Source: CBDBUR01 sp965212075
GTDB lineage: Bacteria; Pseudomonadota; Alphaproteobacteria; JAPOUT01; G958296285
DNA: 64,000 bases
Assembly: GCA_965212075.1 (NCBI GenBank)
Contig: OZ243043.1
Span: 310,001-374,000, forward strand
Direction of reading: 5' to 3'
The position numbers and the translations under genes are program-made. The notes under the pieces were generated by a model that ran no database searches, was not told the DNA's origin, and saw nothing but the letters and a program-made list of their open reading frames with translations. Positions 33,525 to 42,450 of this stretch are shown piece after piece (the first letter of the stretch is position 1; every line of letters starts with the position of its first letter).

Positions 33525-34885
33525 GACGCCCTAGGAGACGCCCTAGGGGACGTCCTAGACGTCTTATTGCGCGCCGGTCTGCGGGACGGGCGGCGCGGTT
33601 TTGATCCTGCTTTTGAAGTCTTTTTCTCTGTGCTTTTCTGGGCGCGTGCGTTTTTGCCGCGCGCGTCTTTAACGCCTTCTTTCACATTTTTCGTGCGACC
33701 TTTTCTCGCTGGCCCTCTCGCTGATCTTTTCGGGGCAGCTCTGCCGGTGCGCGGTTGATGTGTCGGGACCGTCGCATGATCGGGATGAACCGGCACCTCA
33801 TCGCCGATAAATTTTTCAATCGCTTTGACATAGTCAATTTCTGCGCCGCTCGCGAGCGTCAGCGCATCGCCCGATGCGCCCGCGCGACCGGTGCGGCCAA
33901 TTCGGTGAACATAATCCTCAGCGTGCTGCGGAACATCAAAATTGATCACATGCGCCACATCGGCAATGTCCAGCCCGCGCGCAGCCACATTGCTCGCCAC
34001 CAAAACGTCCAGCTTGTTGCTGCGGAACTTCAGCAAAACTTGCGCGCGGCGATATTGCGCCATGCCGCCATGCAAAGCTTCAGCGTTGAACCTTTTGGCC
34101 TTGAGAGCGCGCTCAATGCGATCCACGTCGCGCTTGCGGTTGCAAAATACCAGAGCATTGCCTTCGCTCGCCCGCAGATGCGCCATCAAAATAGAAATTT
34201 TGCTGCGCTCATCGGTCCAAGCGAGAATCTGCCGGACATTGTCCGCCGCCTCGCGCCCCTGCGACGCGGCAATCCGCTCCGGCGAACGCATAAATTTTCC
34301 GGCCAAGCGCTCGATCGGCGGCGGCATCGTCGCCGAAAACAGCAAAGTCTGGCGCTGCTTCGGCAGAAGGCTCGCGATTTTTTCAATCGCCGGAATGAAG
34401 CCCATATCCAGCATCCGATCGGCCTCATCAATGACCAGAATCTGAATCCCGTTCAATAAAATTTTGCCGCGCTCAATATGGTCAATCAGGCGGCCCGGCG
34501 TCGCGATCAGCACATCAGCGCCGCGCGCCAGAGTGGTGAACTGCGCCCCAATTGACACGCCGCCAATCAGCAGCGCATGACTCAGTTTTTGATATTTCCC
34601 GTAAGTCTTGAAGCTCTCGGCGATCTGCATCGCCAATTCGCGGGTCGGCTCCAAGATCAGCGTGCGCGCCATCCGCGCGCGCCCCTGTCCGCGGCTCAAA
34701 AGATCAATCATCGGCAGGGTGAAGGCGGCTGTCTTGCCGGTGCCGGTCTGTGCAATCCCGATTATATCCCGCTTTTGCAAAATCAGTGGAATCGCCTGCG
34801 CCTGTATCGGCGTCGGAACATCGTAGCCAGCCTCGCTGACCGCGCGTAAAACCTCCGCGTTCAGCCCGGTATCATCAAAAGTCAT
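33521..34885 (-). CDS. rhlE: DEAD-box RNA helicase RhlE-like
   Basis: 454 residues. All helicase motifs are present: Q motif, AQTGTGKTAAF, PTRELAMQ, VIDEADRMLDMGF, SATMPPP, and ARGLDIADVAHVIN, HRIGRTGRAG. The last 90 residues are a basic tail (RSARGPARKGR, KKTSKAGSKPRRPSRRPA) likely for RNA binding. The end contains a 12-bp tandem repeat giving TSPRASPRAS (33524-33556), so the tail has been extended by duplication. It may remodel rRNA or mRNA in the cold. Confidence 0.93.
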   Translation of the reverse strand: MTFDDTGLNAEVLRAVSEAGYDVPTPIQAQAIPLILQKRDIIGIAQTGTGKTAAFTLPMIDLLSRGQGRARMARTLILEPTRELAMQIAESFKTYGKYQKLSHALLIGGVSIGAQFTTLARGADVLIATPGRLIDHIERGKILLNGIQILVIDEADRMLDMGFIPAIEKIASLLPKQRQTLLFSATMPPPIERLAGKFMRSPERIAASQGREAADNVRQILAWTDERSKISILMAHLRASEGNALVFCNRKRDVDRIERALKAKRFNAEALHGGMAQYRRAQVLLKFRSNKLDVLVASNVAARGLDIADVAHVINFDVPQHAEDYVHRIGRTGRAGASGDALTLASGAEIDYVKAIEKFIGDEVPVHPDHATVPTHQPRTGRAAPKRSARGPARKGRTKNVKEGVKDARGKNARAQKSTEKKTSKAGSKPRRPSRRPARNKTSRTSPRASPRAS

Positions 34886-34902
34886 ATTTCATCTTGTCCT
34901 AA

Positions 34903-34932
34903 TCGTTCCACATAAAGTCGTGCCACATAAAG
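34903..34932 (+). repeat. 15-bp tandem duplication in the rhlE/oxidoreductase gap
   Basis: TCGTTCCACATAAAG (34903-34917) is followed directly by TCGTGCCACATAAAG (34918-34932), with one difference. The rest of the gap holds a small hairpin AGCTTG-cccgacg-CAAGCT. Confidence 0.9.
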
Positions 34933-35004
34933 CTTGCCCGACGCAAGCTCTCGCTCTAAATTAATGGCTGCAGACTGTGTTGACGCTCAAGGAGGGACCT
35001 CAAT

Positions 35005-36285
35005 ATGACCAAGCTGGATTCTGAACTGAAATTGCCATGTGGCAGTGTTTTGCCGCACCGCATCGCCAAATCCGCGATGACCGAGGGACTCGCCGATGAG
35101 CATAATCGCGCGACCCAATCCCATGTGAACCTCTATCAGCGATGGGCAGATGGCGGCGTCGCTTTATCGCTCACCGGCAATGTGCAGATTGACCCCGATC
35201 ACCTTGAACGGCCGGGCAATATCGTTATTCACGGCGCGCAGTCCGAGCAGCAGCTGAACCGGCTGCGCGCGATGGCTCAGGCCGGCAAAAGCAGAAATAG
35301 CCATGTCTGGATGCAATTATCCCACGCCGGACGGCAGACGCCCGCAATGGTCAATAAGACGCCTTTCGCACCTTCCGCAGTGGCGCTCAATATGCCCAAA
35401 GGGCAGTTCGGGCCGCCATCGCCGCTCACGGAAGAGCAAATCCTTCAGATCATTCAAGGCTTTGCGCATGCGGCAAAAATCGCCAAAGATACCGGCTTCA
35501 CCGGCGTGCAGGTGCATGCGGCGCATGGCTATCTTTTGAGCTCGTTTTTGTCGCCACTGGTCAACCAGCGCAAAGATGGCTGGGGGGGCAGTCTTGAAAA
35601 GCGCGCGCGCCTTTTGCTGGAAACCGTCGCGGCGGTGCGCAAAGCCGTCGGCAGCGATTTTCCGATCAGCGTCAAGCTGAACTCGGCGGATTATCAAGAT
35701 CACGGCTTTTCTCCCGATGATTCTTTGCAGGTCGCATGCTGGCTTGAGGAGGTCGGCATTGATCTTTTGGAAATCTCCGGCGGCAATTACGAAAGCACAG
35801 CGATGATGGGCGCCGGACAGCGCGCCAGCACAAAAAAACGCGAAGCCTATTTTTTGGAATATGCGGCCAATGTGCGCACAGTCGTTTCGCTGCCTATGAT
35901 GGTGACCGGCGGATTCCGCTCGGCGGAAGGCATGAAGGCGGCTTTGGCTTCGGGAGATGTGGATGTCATCGGATTGGCGCGGCCTTTATGCACCGATACC
36001 GATTTGCCCAAGCGCCTCATCGCCGGTGATGTTGAAGCCGCGCCGCGCTGGGAACAGCATTTGCGGCTGGGGTCAGGAATGTTTTCACCGCAAAGCGCAG
36101 TTGCCTTGCTGCGGCTCGCTAATGCTTGGGGTGTTCAAGGCTGGTTCTGTTTGCAGCTAATCCGCATGGGCGGCAATCAAGACCCCGACAGGGCAATGTC
36201 GGTTTTGGGTGCGCTGATCCGCTATTTTGCCAATGAGGCGCGCACGGCCAGCCGGATGAAAAAAGCGCGCAAAAACAGCGCATAA
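35005..36285 (+). CDS. NADH:flavin oxidoreductase (old yellow enzyme family)
   Basis: 426 residues of the FMN TIM-barrel. Motifs: HRIAKSAMTEGLADE, VWMQLSHAGRQTP, FTGVQVHAAHGYLLSSFLSP, DGWGGSLEKRARLLLETVAA and VDVIGLARPLCTD. It would reduce enones or oxidise amine/sulfide-like substrates; a specific substrate cannot be given. It lacks the C-terminal Fe-S/dinucleotide domains of 2,4-dienoyl-CoA reductase. GAGGG precedes ATG 35005. Confidence 0.88.
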   Translation: MTKLDSELKLPCGSVLPHRIAKSAMTEGLADEHNRATQSHVNLYQRWADGGVALSLTGNVQIDPDHLERPGNIVIHGAQSEQQLNRLRAMAQAGKSRNSHVWMQLSHAGRQTPAMVNKTPFAPSAVALNMPKGQFGPPSPLTEEQILQIIQGFAHAAKIAKDTGFTGVQVHAAHGYLLSSFLSPLVNQRKDGWGGSLEKRARLLLETVAAVRKAVGSDFPISVKLNSADYQDHGFSPDDSLQVACWLEEVGIDLLEISGGNYESTAMMGAGQRASTKKREAYFLEYAANVRTVVSLPMMVTGGFRSAEGMKAALASGDVDVIGLARPLCTDTDLPKRLIAGDVEAAPRWEQHLRLGSGMFSPQSAVALLRLANAWGVQGWFCLQLIRMGGNQDPDRAMSVLGALIRYFANEARTASRMKKARKNSA

Positions 36286-36301
36286 AGATAAAGCGGCGTA
36301 A

Positions 36302-37708
36302 TTAAACGCTATAGTAAAGATCAAACTCTACCGGATGAGGCGTCTGGTCAACGCGCTCAATCTCTTCCATTTTGAGATCAATATAAGCGTCAATCTGGTC
36401 GTCGTTGAAGACGCCGCCTTTTTTCAGAAAGTCGCGGTCTTTGCTGAGCTCATCACAGGCCTCGCGCAGCGAGCCGCATACGGTCGGGACGTTTTTCAAT
36501 TCCGCCGGAGGCAGATCGTAAAGGTCTTTATCCATCGGCGCGCCCGGATCAATGCGATTTTCAATGCCGTCAAGCCCCGCCATCAGCATGGCCGCAAAGG
36601 CCAGATATGGATTGGCCGCCGGATCAGGAAAGCGAATTTCAACGCGCTTGCCTTTCGGCGACGGCGCGAACGGGATTCGGCATGACGCCGAGCGGTTGCG
36701 CGCCGAATAGGCGAGCAGCACCGGCGCTTCATAGCCCGGCACCAGACGCTTATAGCTGTTCGTCGTCGGATTGGTGAACGCGTTGAGCGCGCGCGCATGG
36801 CGTATGATTCCGCCAATGTAATAAAGACATTCCTGCGACAAATCCGCATATTGATTGCCCGCAAATAAAGGCGCGCCATTTTTCCAGATGGATTGATGCG
36901 TATGCATGCCGGTGCCGTTATCGCCATAGACGGGCTTGGGCATGAAGGTCGCCGTCTTGCCGAATGAATGCGCCACTTGGCTGACGACATATTTGTAGAT
37001 CTGCATGCCGTCGCCCTGCCGCGTGAGCGACGTAAATTTAATTCCCAGCTCATGCTGCGCGGCGCCGACTTCGTGATGGTGTTTTTCCACCTCTAATCCC
37101 ATTTCGCGCATCATAGAGAGCATCTCCGAGCGCATATCCTGCGCGCTATCCTGCGGCGGCACCGGAAAATAGCCGCCTTTGGTGCGAATGCGATGACCCA
37201 TATTGCCGTGATCATATTCGGTATCGGAATTGTCGGGCAACTCCACATGATCCAAAGTGAAGCCGGTGGCATAAGGCGTTGCGACAAAGCGGACATCATC
37301 AAAGATGAAAAACTCGGCCTCAGGGCCGAAGAAAGCCTCATCGCCGATGCCGGTCTGTTTGAGATAGGTTTCTGCCGCTTTTGCGGTGCGGCGCGGATCG
37401 CGGCCATAGGGCGCGCGCGTATCCGGCTCCAAAACATCACATGAGATCACCAAAGTCGGCTGCGCGCAAAACGGATCCATCACTGCGCTTGAGGGATCAG
37501 GCAAAAGGCACATATCCGACTCATTGATCGCCTTCCAGCCCGCAATGGACGAGCCGTCAAACATCATGCCCTCGGTGAAGAAATCCTCATCCACAAGGCT
37601 CTTATCAAAGCTCACATGCTGCCATTTGCCGCGCAAATCGGTGAAGCGCAGGTCAACGAACTCAATCTTTTTTTCCTCCATCATCGCGAGAATGTCGCTG
37701 CTTGACAT
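36302..37708 (-). CDS. glnA: Glutamine synthetase type I (GSI-beta)
   Basis: 468 residues. ATP/glutamate-binding motifs: FDGSSIAGWKAINESDM, NKAxxx-type substitution region, FMPKPVYGDNGTGMHTHQSI and NPTTNSYKRLVPGYEAPVLL. The adenylylation Tyr is residue 397 in MDKDLYDLPPAE, exactly the E. coli numbering, so GlnE (14652) can act on it. It follows glnB with 79 bp between; GAGGAGG precedes the start. Confidence 0.97.
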   Translation of the reverse strand: MSSSDILAMMEEKKIEFVDLRFTDLRGKWQHVSFDKSLVDEDFFTEGMMFDGSSIAGWKAINESDMCLLPDPSSAVMDPFCAQPTLVISCDVLEPDTRAPYGRDPRRTAKAAETYLKQTGIGDEAFFGPEAEFFIFDDVRFVATPYATGFTLDHVELPDNSDTEYDHGNMGHRIRTKGGYFPVPPQDSAQDMRSEMLSMMREMGLEVEKHHHEVGAAQHELGIKFTSLTRQGDGMQIYKYVVSQVAHSFGKTATFMPKPVYGDNGTGMHTHQSIWKNGAPLFAGNQYADLSQECLYYIGGIIRHARALNAFTNPTTNSYKRLVPGYEAPVLLAYSARNRSASCRIPFAPSPKGKRVEIRFPDPAANPYLAFAAMLMAGLDGIENRIDPGAPMDKDLYDLPPAELKNVPTVCGSLREACDELSKDRDFLKKGGVFNDDQIDAYIDLKMEEIERVDQTPHPVEFDLYYSV

Positions 37709-37740
37709 CGCTCTGCCTCCTCTTTTTGTTTTTGTTTGCT

Positions 37741-37791
37741 TATAATTGCCTATAGGGCTTGCCTATAATGCCGCCTATCATGCCCGCCTAG
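37741..37791 (-). repeat. Repeated TTGCCTATA/GCCTAT units between glnB and glnA
   Basis: The 79-bp gap contains four GCCTAT-type units (TTGCCTATAGGGC, TTGCCTATAATGCC, GCCTATCATGCCC, GCCTAG), the last including the glnB stop. They appear to be degenerate tandem duplications. Confidence 0.65.
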
Positions 37792-38126
37792 AGAGCCTGA
37801 TCGCCAGTCTCGCCGGTGCGCACGCGCACCGCCTCTTCAACAGACATGACGAAGATTTTGCCATCGCCGATTCGTCCGGTATGCGCCGTTGAGCGGATCG
37901 TTTCCACCACGCGCGCCGCCATATCGTCGCTGACAAACACTTCAATTTTTACTTTGGGCAGGAAATCAATCACATATTCCGCGCCGCGATAGAGCTCGGT
38001 ATGGCCTTTTTGGCGGCCATAGCCCTTCGCTTCAGTGACGGTCAGACCCTGAATGCCGATCTCTTGAAGCCCCTCTTTAATTTCATCTAGCTTGAACGGT
38101 TTGATGATTGCTTCTATTTTTTTCAT
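37788..38126 (-). CDS. glnB: Nitrogen regulatory protein PII
   Basis: 112 residues. Tyr51, the uridylylation site, lies in the T-loop RGAEYVIDFLPK; the signature YGRQKGHTELYRG and C-terminal TGRIGDGKIFVMSVEEAVRV are intact. PII senses 2-oxoglutarate and ATP and controls GlnE and, through it, GlnA. GlnB and GlnA are probably one operon. Good ribosome-binding site AGGAGG. Confidence 0.97.
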   Translation of the reverse strand: MKKIEAIIKPFKLDEIKEGLQEIGIQGLTVTEAKGYGRQKGHTELYRGAEYVIDFLPKVKIEVFVSDDMAARVVETIRSTAHTGRIGDGKIFVMSVEEAVRVRTGETGDQAL

Positions 38127-38154
38127 TCAATTTCCTCCTAATGTCGCCTTGATG

Positions 38155-38195
38155 CCTCCCGATGATTGCTGTGCAGAACCTAGCACAGGGAGGCG
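38155..38195 (-). promoter_or_regulatory. Nested inverted repeat upstream of glnB
   Basis: GCCTCCC (38155-38161) pairs with GGGAGGC (38189-38195), and inside it CTGTGC (38170-38175) pairs with GCACAG (38184-38189). It lies about 30-70 bp ahead of the glnB start, either in its leader or over its promoter. Confidence 0.5.
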
Positions 38196-38244
38196 CTCTA
38201 AGGCAAGGCTTCAAAAAAATCAAGCATCACGGGCATTCTATCGC

Positions 38245-38250
38245 TATAAT
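38245..38250 (+). promoter_or_regulatory. Perfect -10 box overlapping the thiolase start
   Basis: TATAAT lies 7 bp before ATG 38258, the expected start of transcription. No Shine-Dalgarno sequence is seen before either ATG. It suggests a leaderless message beginning at ATG 38258. Confidence 0.4.
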
Positions 38251-39826
38251 GGCTTTCATGCAGGGGGTTGATCCGCATACGCCGATATTGATCGGGGCAG
38301 GGCAGTGCGTCCAGAGGGCGGGCAGCCAGACCGTCAAATCGCCCATCCAGATGATGGCCGATGCCGCCGCGCTCGCCGCCGTCAATACCGGATTAGGCGA
38401 TCGCCTTTGGCCCCAAATTGACACGCTCCTTGTCACGCGCTTCATCGTTGATGCGCCCACCGCGCGACCTCTGCCCTTCGACAAATATCAGAACCCGCCG
38501 CGCACGCTCGCCAAACAGCTTGACATCACGCCGCCTCATCTGGTTTATGGCCCGACCGGCGGCAATAGCCCGCAGCTGCTCGTCAATTTGATGGCCGAGC
38601 GCATCGCGCAAGGGCAGCATAAGCTCGTTCTGCTCGCCGGATCGGAATGTATGCACTCCCTCGTGCGCGCCCTCAAAGACGGCACACGCCCCGCATGGCA
38701 CGATCAAGAAGCCAAAGACGATAAAGACGATATGGAGGATTTGGGTCAAGGTGAGTCTTTCGGCTCCAGCAAAAGCGAAATCGCCCACGGGCTGCATATG
38801 CCGATCAACGTCTATCCGATGTTTGAAAATGCCATTCGTGAACATCGCGGCCAAAATTTTGAGGAGCATCAAAATCAAATCGGTGAGCTTATGGCGCCGT
38901 TCTCCCAAGTCGCGGCGCGTCATCCGCAGGCATGGTTTCCAAAAACGCACCAGCCCCAAGATATCGCCAAAGCGAGCCCGGATAATCGCTATGTCGGATT
39001 CCCCTATACCAAATATATGAACGCGATTATGCAGGTGGATCAATCTGCCGCGCTCGTGATGACGAATGTTGAAACCGCCGAGCAGCTCGGCATTCCTCCT
39101 GAAAAATGGGTCTTTCTTCATGGCTGTGCTGATGTCAACGATATTTGGCTGGTCAGCGAGCGCATCAATTTCCATTCATCTCCTGCGATCCGCCTGATGG
39201 GCAAAACCGCGCTGGATATGGCCGGATGGCGCATTGATGACGTTGATCTTATAGATATTTATTCCTGCTTCCCCTCAGCCGTCCAGATTAGCCGCAACGC
39301 ACTGGGCATCGCCGAAGATGACCCCCGCGCTTTGACCGTCACCGGCGGCCTGCCTTATTTCGGCGGCTGCGGAAATAATTATACGATGCATGCCATCGCC
39401 ACTATGATGGAACAATTGCGCGCCCGACCCGGCAGCAAAGGTCTGTGCACCGCCAATGGCTGGTATCTGACCAAACATGCGATCGGACTTTATTCCACCC
39501 TGCCGCGCAAAAAAGCCCATAAAGAAAAGTGGCAGCGCACACCGCCCGCAAAGCTGCAGGCCGAAATTGACGCAAATGATCACCCGCAGGCGATCGATTC
39601 CGCGCAAGGTGCGGCGCACATAGAGGCCTATACCGTCGTCCATAAGCGCGAAGGCCCGCAGCATGGATTGATCATTGGCCGCCTCAAAGATACCGGCCAG
39701 CGCTTCACCGCCCTTGTCAAAAATTCCGCTTCATGCGCGCAGATGATGACCCAAAATCACTTCCAACAGGACGGACAGGTCGCTGTTGATGATAAAGGTC
39801 TTAATATCTGGACGCCCGCCGCATAA
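38249..39826 (+). CDS. Thiolase-family protein (acetyl-CoA acetyltransferase-like), with non-canonical nucleophile site
   Basis: 525 residues from ATG 38249; ATG 38258 is an alternative and would sit at the expected transcription start of a TATAAT at 38245-38250. Thiolase fold: TPILIGAGQCVQR, VDLIDIYSCFPSAVQISRNA and GGLPYFGGCGNNYTMHAIAT (with a Cys in GGCGNN). Where thiolases have the acylated Cys there is GPTGGNSPQLLVN without Cys. The C-terminus is longer than in thiolases. A thiolase-like or condensing role with altered chemistry is possible. Confidence 0.8.
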   Translation: MAFMQGVDPHTPILIGAGQCVQRAGSQTVKSPIQMMADAAALAAVNTGLGDRLWPQIDTLLVTRFIVDAPTARPLPFDKYQNPPRTLAKQLDITPPHLVYGPTGGNSPQLLVNLMAERIAQGQHKLVLLAGSECMHSLVRALKDGTRPAWHDQEAKDDKDDMEDLGQGESFGSSKSEIAHGLHMPINVYPMFENAIREHRGQNFEEHQNQIGELMAPFSQVAARHPQAWFPKTHQPQDIAKASPDNRYVGFPYTKYMNAIMQVDQSAALVMTNVETAEQLGIPPEKWVFLHGCADVNDIWLVSERINFHSSPAIRLMGKTALDMAGWRIDDVDLIDIYSCFPSAVQISRNALGIAEDDPRALTVTGGLPYFGGCGNNYTMHAIATMMEQLRARPGSKGLCTANGWYLTKHAIGLYSTLPRKKAHKEKWQRTPPAKLQAEIDANDHPQAIDSAQGAAHIEAYTVVHKREGPQHGLIIGRLKDTGQRFTALVKNSASCAQMMTQNHFQQDGQVAVDDKGLNIWTPAA

Positions 39827-39841
39827 GCACACATACGCAAG

Positions 39842-40402
39842 ATGGTGCGCTTATATCTCATCAGACATGGTCAGGCCGCAAGCAAGTGGGGAGATCACCT
39901 TGATCCCGATCTCTCCGCATTAGGCCGCCGTCAAGCCGCCCACGCCGCGCAAAATATCGCGCAGCAAATCAAGCAGCCGGTGCGCATCGTCTCAAGCCCG
40001 CGCGTGCGCTGCCGCCAGACAGCCCAGCCGCTCGCGCAATTATGGCGCGCCACACCGCAGATCGCCCCCGAAGTGACCGAAGTGCCGTCATTTCATAAAG
40101 ACTTCTCGCAGCGAACTATATGGCTCAACGAAATTTTTGATCAAAGCTGGGACACTTTGCGCGGCGAGCCTCAACTTATATCTTGGCGGCAAGACCTCCT
40201 AGATTTTTTATGCACCTGCGCGCAGGACAGCATCATCTTTACCCATTTCGTCGCGATTAATACCGCAGTCGGGCGCGCCTGCGGCGATGATGTTCTGATC
40301 TCGCGCTATCCTGATTATTGCTCTCTTTGGACGTTTGAAACAGATGGCGCGAATCTTCGCCTCATTGAGGCCGGGCGCGAGATCACAACAAAAGTTTTAT
40401 GA
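39842..40402 (+). CDS. Histidine phosphatase family protein
   Basis: 186 residues. The RHG motif LYLIRHGQAASKW carries the phosphorylated His; SSPRVRCRQTAQPL holds the second Arg, and IIFTHFVAINTAVG the second His. Such small enzymes act on phosphosugars or phosphoproteins; target unknown. It overlaps the nnr gene by 4 bp. Confidence 0.88.
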   Translation: MVRLYLIRHGQAASKWGDHLDPDLSALGRRQAAHAAQNIAQQIKQPVRIVSSPRVRCRQTAQPLAQLWRATPQIAPEVTEVPSFHKDFSQRTIWLNEIFDQSWDTLRGEPQLISWRQDLLDFLCTCAQDSIIFTHFVAINTAVGRACGDDVLISRYPDYCSLWTFETDGANLRLIEAGREITTKVL

Positions 40403-41883
40403 GTTTTATTCTTTCCGCTGAAGAGATGCGCCGCGCCGAAACTTCGGCGATGGATGCGGGTGTGCCGTCCTTTGCCTTGATGCAAAATGCCGGTCGCCGC
40501 GCCGCGCAGATCATCTGCAATTATTATGAGCCCTGTCGCGTTCATGTTTTATGCGGCGCGGGCAATAATGGCGGCGATGGATTTATCACCGCGCATTATT
40601 TATTGCAGCGCGGATTTGATGCGCGGGTTTTTTTAGCGGTTGCGCCGTCAGTGCTTAAAGATGACGCGGCGCGCGCGGCTTCTTTGTGGTCGGGGAAAAT
40701 CTATCCGCTCAATGGCGACCATCAACCGGCGGAGCTTATCGTGGATGCTTTATTTGGCACCGGTTTTTCAAGACCGCTTGAAGGCATTGCCGCCAAACTT
40801 GCTGAGTCTGTTTTGGCTATTTCTGCGCCGGTCATCGCGCTGGATCTGCCGAGCGGAATCCGCTGCGATGACGGCCAAAAATCAGGCGCGGCCTTTCGCG
40901 CCGAACGCACGATCGCTTTTGGCGCGCTCAAGCGCGGCCATGTGTTGATGCCCGGACGACTCCATTGCGGCATCATTGACGTGGCGCATATTGGCATTGA
41001 TGACGCGATTATCAAAAACCTCGCGCCGCAATGCCGTCTTAACGAGCCTTCTTTGTGGCTTGAAGCGCTGCCGACCCTTATGCCTGAAACGCATAAATAT
41101 CAGCGCGGCCATGCGACCATCTGCGCGGGCGATCCGCAAAAAGGCGGCGCAGCAAAATTGGCGGCGCTTGCGGCTTTGCGCATCGGCGCGGGGCTTGTGA
41201 CGATCAACGCGCCTCAAAACTGGATCAATGTCCATGCCGCTAATCTGATGTCCGTGATGTGCGAAGAGGGCGATGCTGCGGTGAAGCTCAAAGACCCGCG
41301 CCGCACCGCGAGCCTCATCGGGCCGGGCTATGGCTTTGCCGCAGAAATAACCCGAAAGCACACGCTCGCTTTGCTCGCAACAGGCGGCCACATTATCCTT
41401 GATGCCGATGCGCTCACCGCTTTTGAAACCGCGCCCGATACTTTATTCGCGGCGATTAAAAGCAAATCCAGCGGTGTCGCTGTTTTAACTCCGCATGATG
41501 GCGAATATCAAAGATTATTTCCCGACCTCAAAGATTCATCAAAAATTATCCGCGCGCAGCAGGCCGCGCAAAGATCGGGCGTGATCATCGTGCTCAAAGG
41601 CGCGGATACGATCATCGCCGCACCCGACGGCACAACCGCCATCAATATCAATGCGCCGGCTTGGCTCGCCACCGCCGGCACCGGCGATGTGCTCGCCGGC
41701 ATGATCACCGGCGCGCTCGCGCAAAAGGGCGCGCCGTTTGAAACCATCTGCGCGGCCTGCTTTCTGCATGGCCGCCTCGGCCAGCGCGCCGGACGCGGGC
41801 TCATCGCCGAAGACCTGCCCGATCTGATCCCCGAAACATTGCAGGAGATTTTTGACGATAAAGATGCCTATAATAGACGATAA
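40399..41883 (+). CDS. nnr: Bifunctional NAD(P)H-hydrate repair enzyme Nnr
   Basis: 494 residues. The N-terminal half is the epimerase (AGNNGGDGFITAHYLLQRGF, ALDLPSGIRCDDG); the C-terminal half is the ADP/ATP-dependent dehydratase (VLTPHDGEYQRLFP, VVLKGADT-like IIVLKGADTIIAAPDG, and AGTGDVLAGMITGALAQ). Together they restore damaged NAD(P)HX. The last codons and stop are inside a 22-bp tandem duplication that also supplies the start of the next gene. Confidence 0.95.
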   Translation: MSFILSAEEMRRAETSAMDAGVPSFALMQNAGRRAAQIICNYYEPCRVHVLCGAGNNGGDGFITAHYLLQRGFDARVFLAVAPSVLKDDAARAASLWSGKIYPLNGDHQPAELIVDALFGTGFSRPLEGIAAKLAESVLAISAPVIALDLPSGIRCDDGQKSGAAFRAERTIAFGALKRGHVLMPGRLHCGIIDVAHIGIDDAIIKNLAPQCRLNEPSLWLEALPTLMPETHKYQRGHATICAGDPQKGGAAKLAALAALRIGAGLVTINAPQNWINVHAANLMSVMCEEGDAAVKLKDPRRTASLIGPGYGFAAEITRKHTLALLATGGHIILDADALTAFETAPDTLFAAIKSKSSGVAVLTPHDGEYQRLFPDLKDSSKIIRAQQAAQRSGVIIVLKGADTIIAAPDGTTAININAPAWLATAGTGDVLAGMITGALAQKGAPFETICAACFLHGRLGQRAGRGLIAEDLPDLIPETLQEIFDDKDAYNRR

Positions 41884-41897
41884 AGATGCCTATAATA
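41854..41897 (+). repeat. Perfect 22-bp tandem duplication over stop and start codons
   Basis: Two exact copies (41854-41875, 41876-41897), each GACGATAAAGATG followed by CCTATAATA. The second holds the nnr stop (41881-41883) and the ATG of the GNAT gene (41886). A further 10-bp near-repeat (ATGAGATCA twice) follows and codes NEI-NEI. Confidence 0.97.
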
Positions 41898-42416
41898 AAT
41901 GAGATCAATGAGATCATCCGTCCTCTCGCCGCTGCCGACCATCAGGCGGTGTTGGATATTTATAACCATTACGTGCTGACGACGCCTTTTACTTTTGATA
42001 CCGAGCCGTTCACTTTGGCCGCGCGCAAAGATTGGTTTGACAGCTTCGCGGCTTACCCCTGTCTTGTTGCTTGCGAGGAGGGCAAACATGAAGATGGTGG
42101 CAAAATTCTCGGCTATGCCTGCGCGGGCGTCTTTCGCCGCAGGCCCGCCTACCGGACCTCCGCCGAAGTGGCGATCTATCTGGCACCCGATGACAATATC
42201 CTCGGCAAAGGGCTCGGCGCGCGCCTTTACAGCAAATTATTTGATTCGCTCGGCACCTCTTATCATCGCGCCTATGCGAGGATCGTCCAGCCTAATCCGG
42301 CCTCTGTGGCGCTGCACCGCAAATGCGGCTTCCAGCAGGTCGGGCTCATGTCCGAGGTCGGCTATAAATTTAACCGCTTCTGGGATGTAGCATGGTATGA
42401 AAAGAAAATGGCATGA
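41886..42416 (+). CDS. GNAT N-acetyltransferase, phosphinothricin-acetyltransferase-like
   Basis: 176 residues. Pattern of the Pat/Bar family: IRPLAAADHQAVLDIYNHYV, YRTSAEVAIYLAPDD, GKGLGARLYSKLFDSL (acetyl-CoA motif A) and NPASVALHRKCGFQQVG. It may acetylate an amine, for instance a toxic amino-acid analogue or methionine sulfoximine. The start lies in the second copy of the 22-bp repeat and the stop in a 16-bp repeat, so both ends of the gene are duplication-derived. Confidence 0.87.
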   Translation: MPIINEINEIIRPLAAADHQAVLDIYNHYVLTTPFTFDTEPFTLAARKDWFDSFAAYPCLVACEEGKHEDGGKILGYACAGVFRRRPAYRTSAEVAIYLAPDDNILGKGLGARLYSKLFDSLGTSYHRAYARIVQPNPASVALHRKCGFQQVGLMSEVGYKFNRFWDVAWYEKKMA

Positions 42417-42438
42417 AAAGAAAATGGCATAAAAGAAG
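42392..42438 (+). repeat. 16-bp tandem array over the GNAT stop codon
   Basis: ATGGTATGAAAAGAAA (42392-42407), ATGGCATGAAAAGAAA (42408-42423) and a diverged third unit (42424-42438). The GNAT stop TGA (42414-42416) is within the second copy. Confidence 0.95.
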
Positions 42439-42450
42439 ATACCCACTTGA

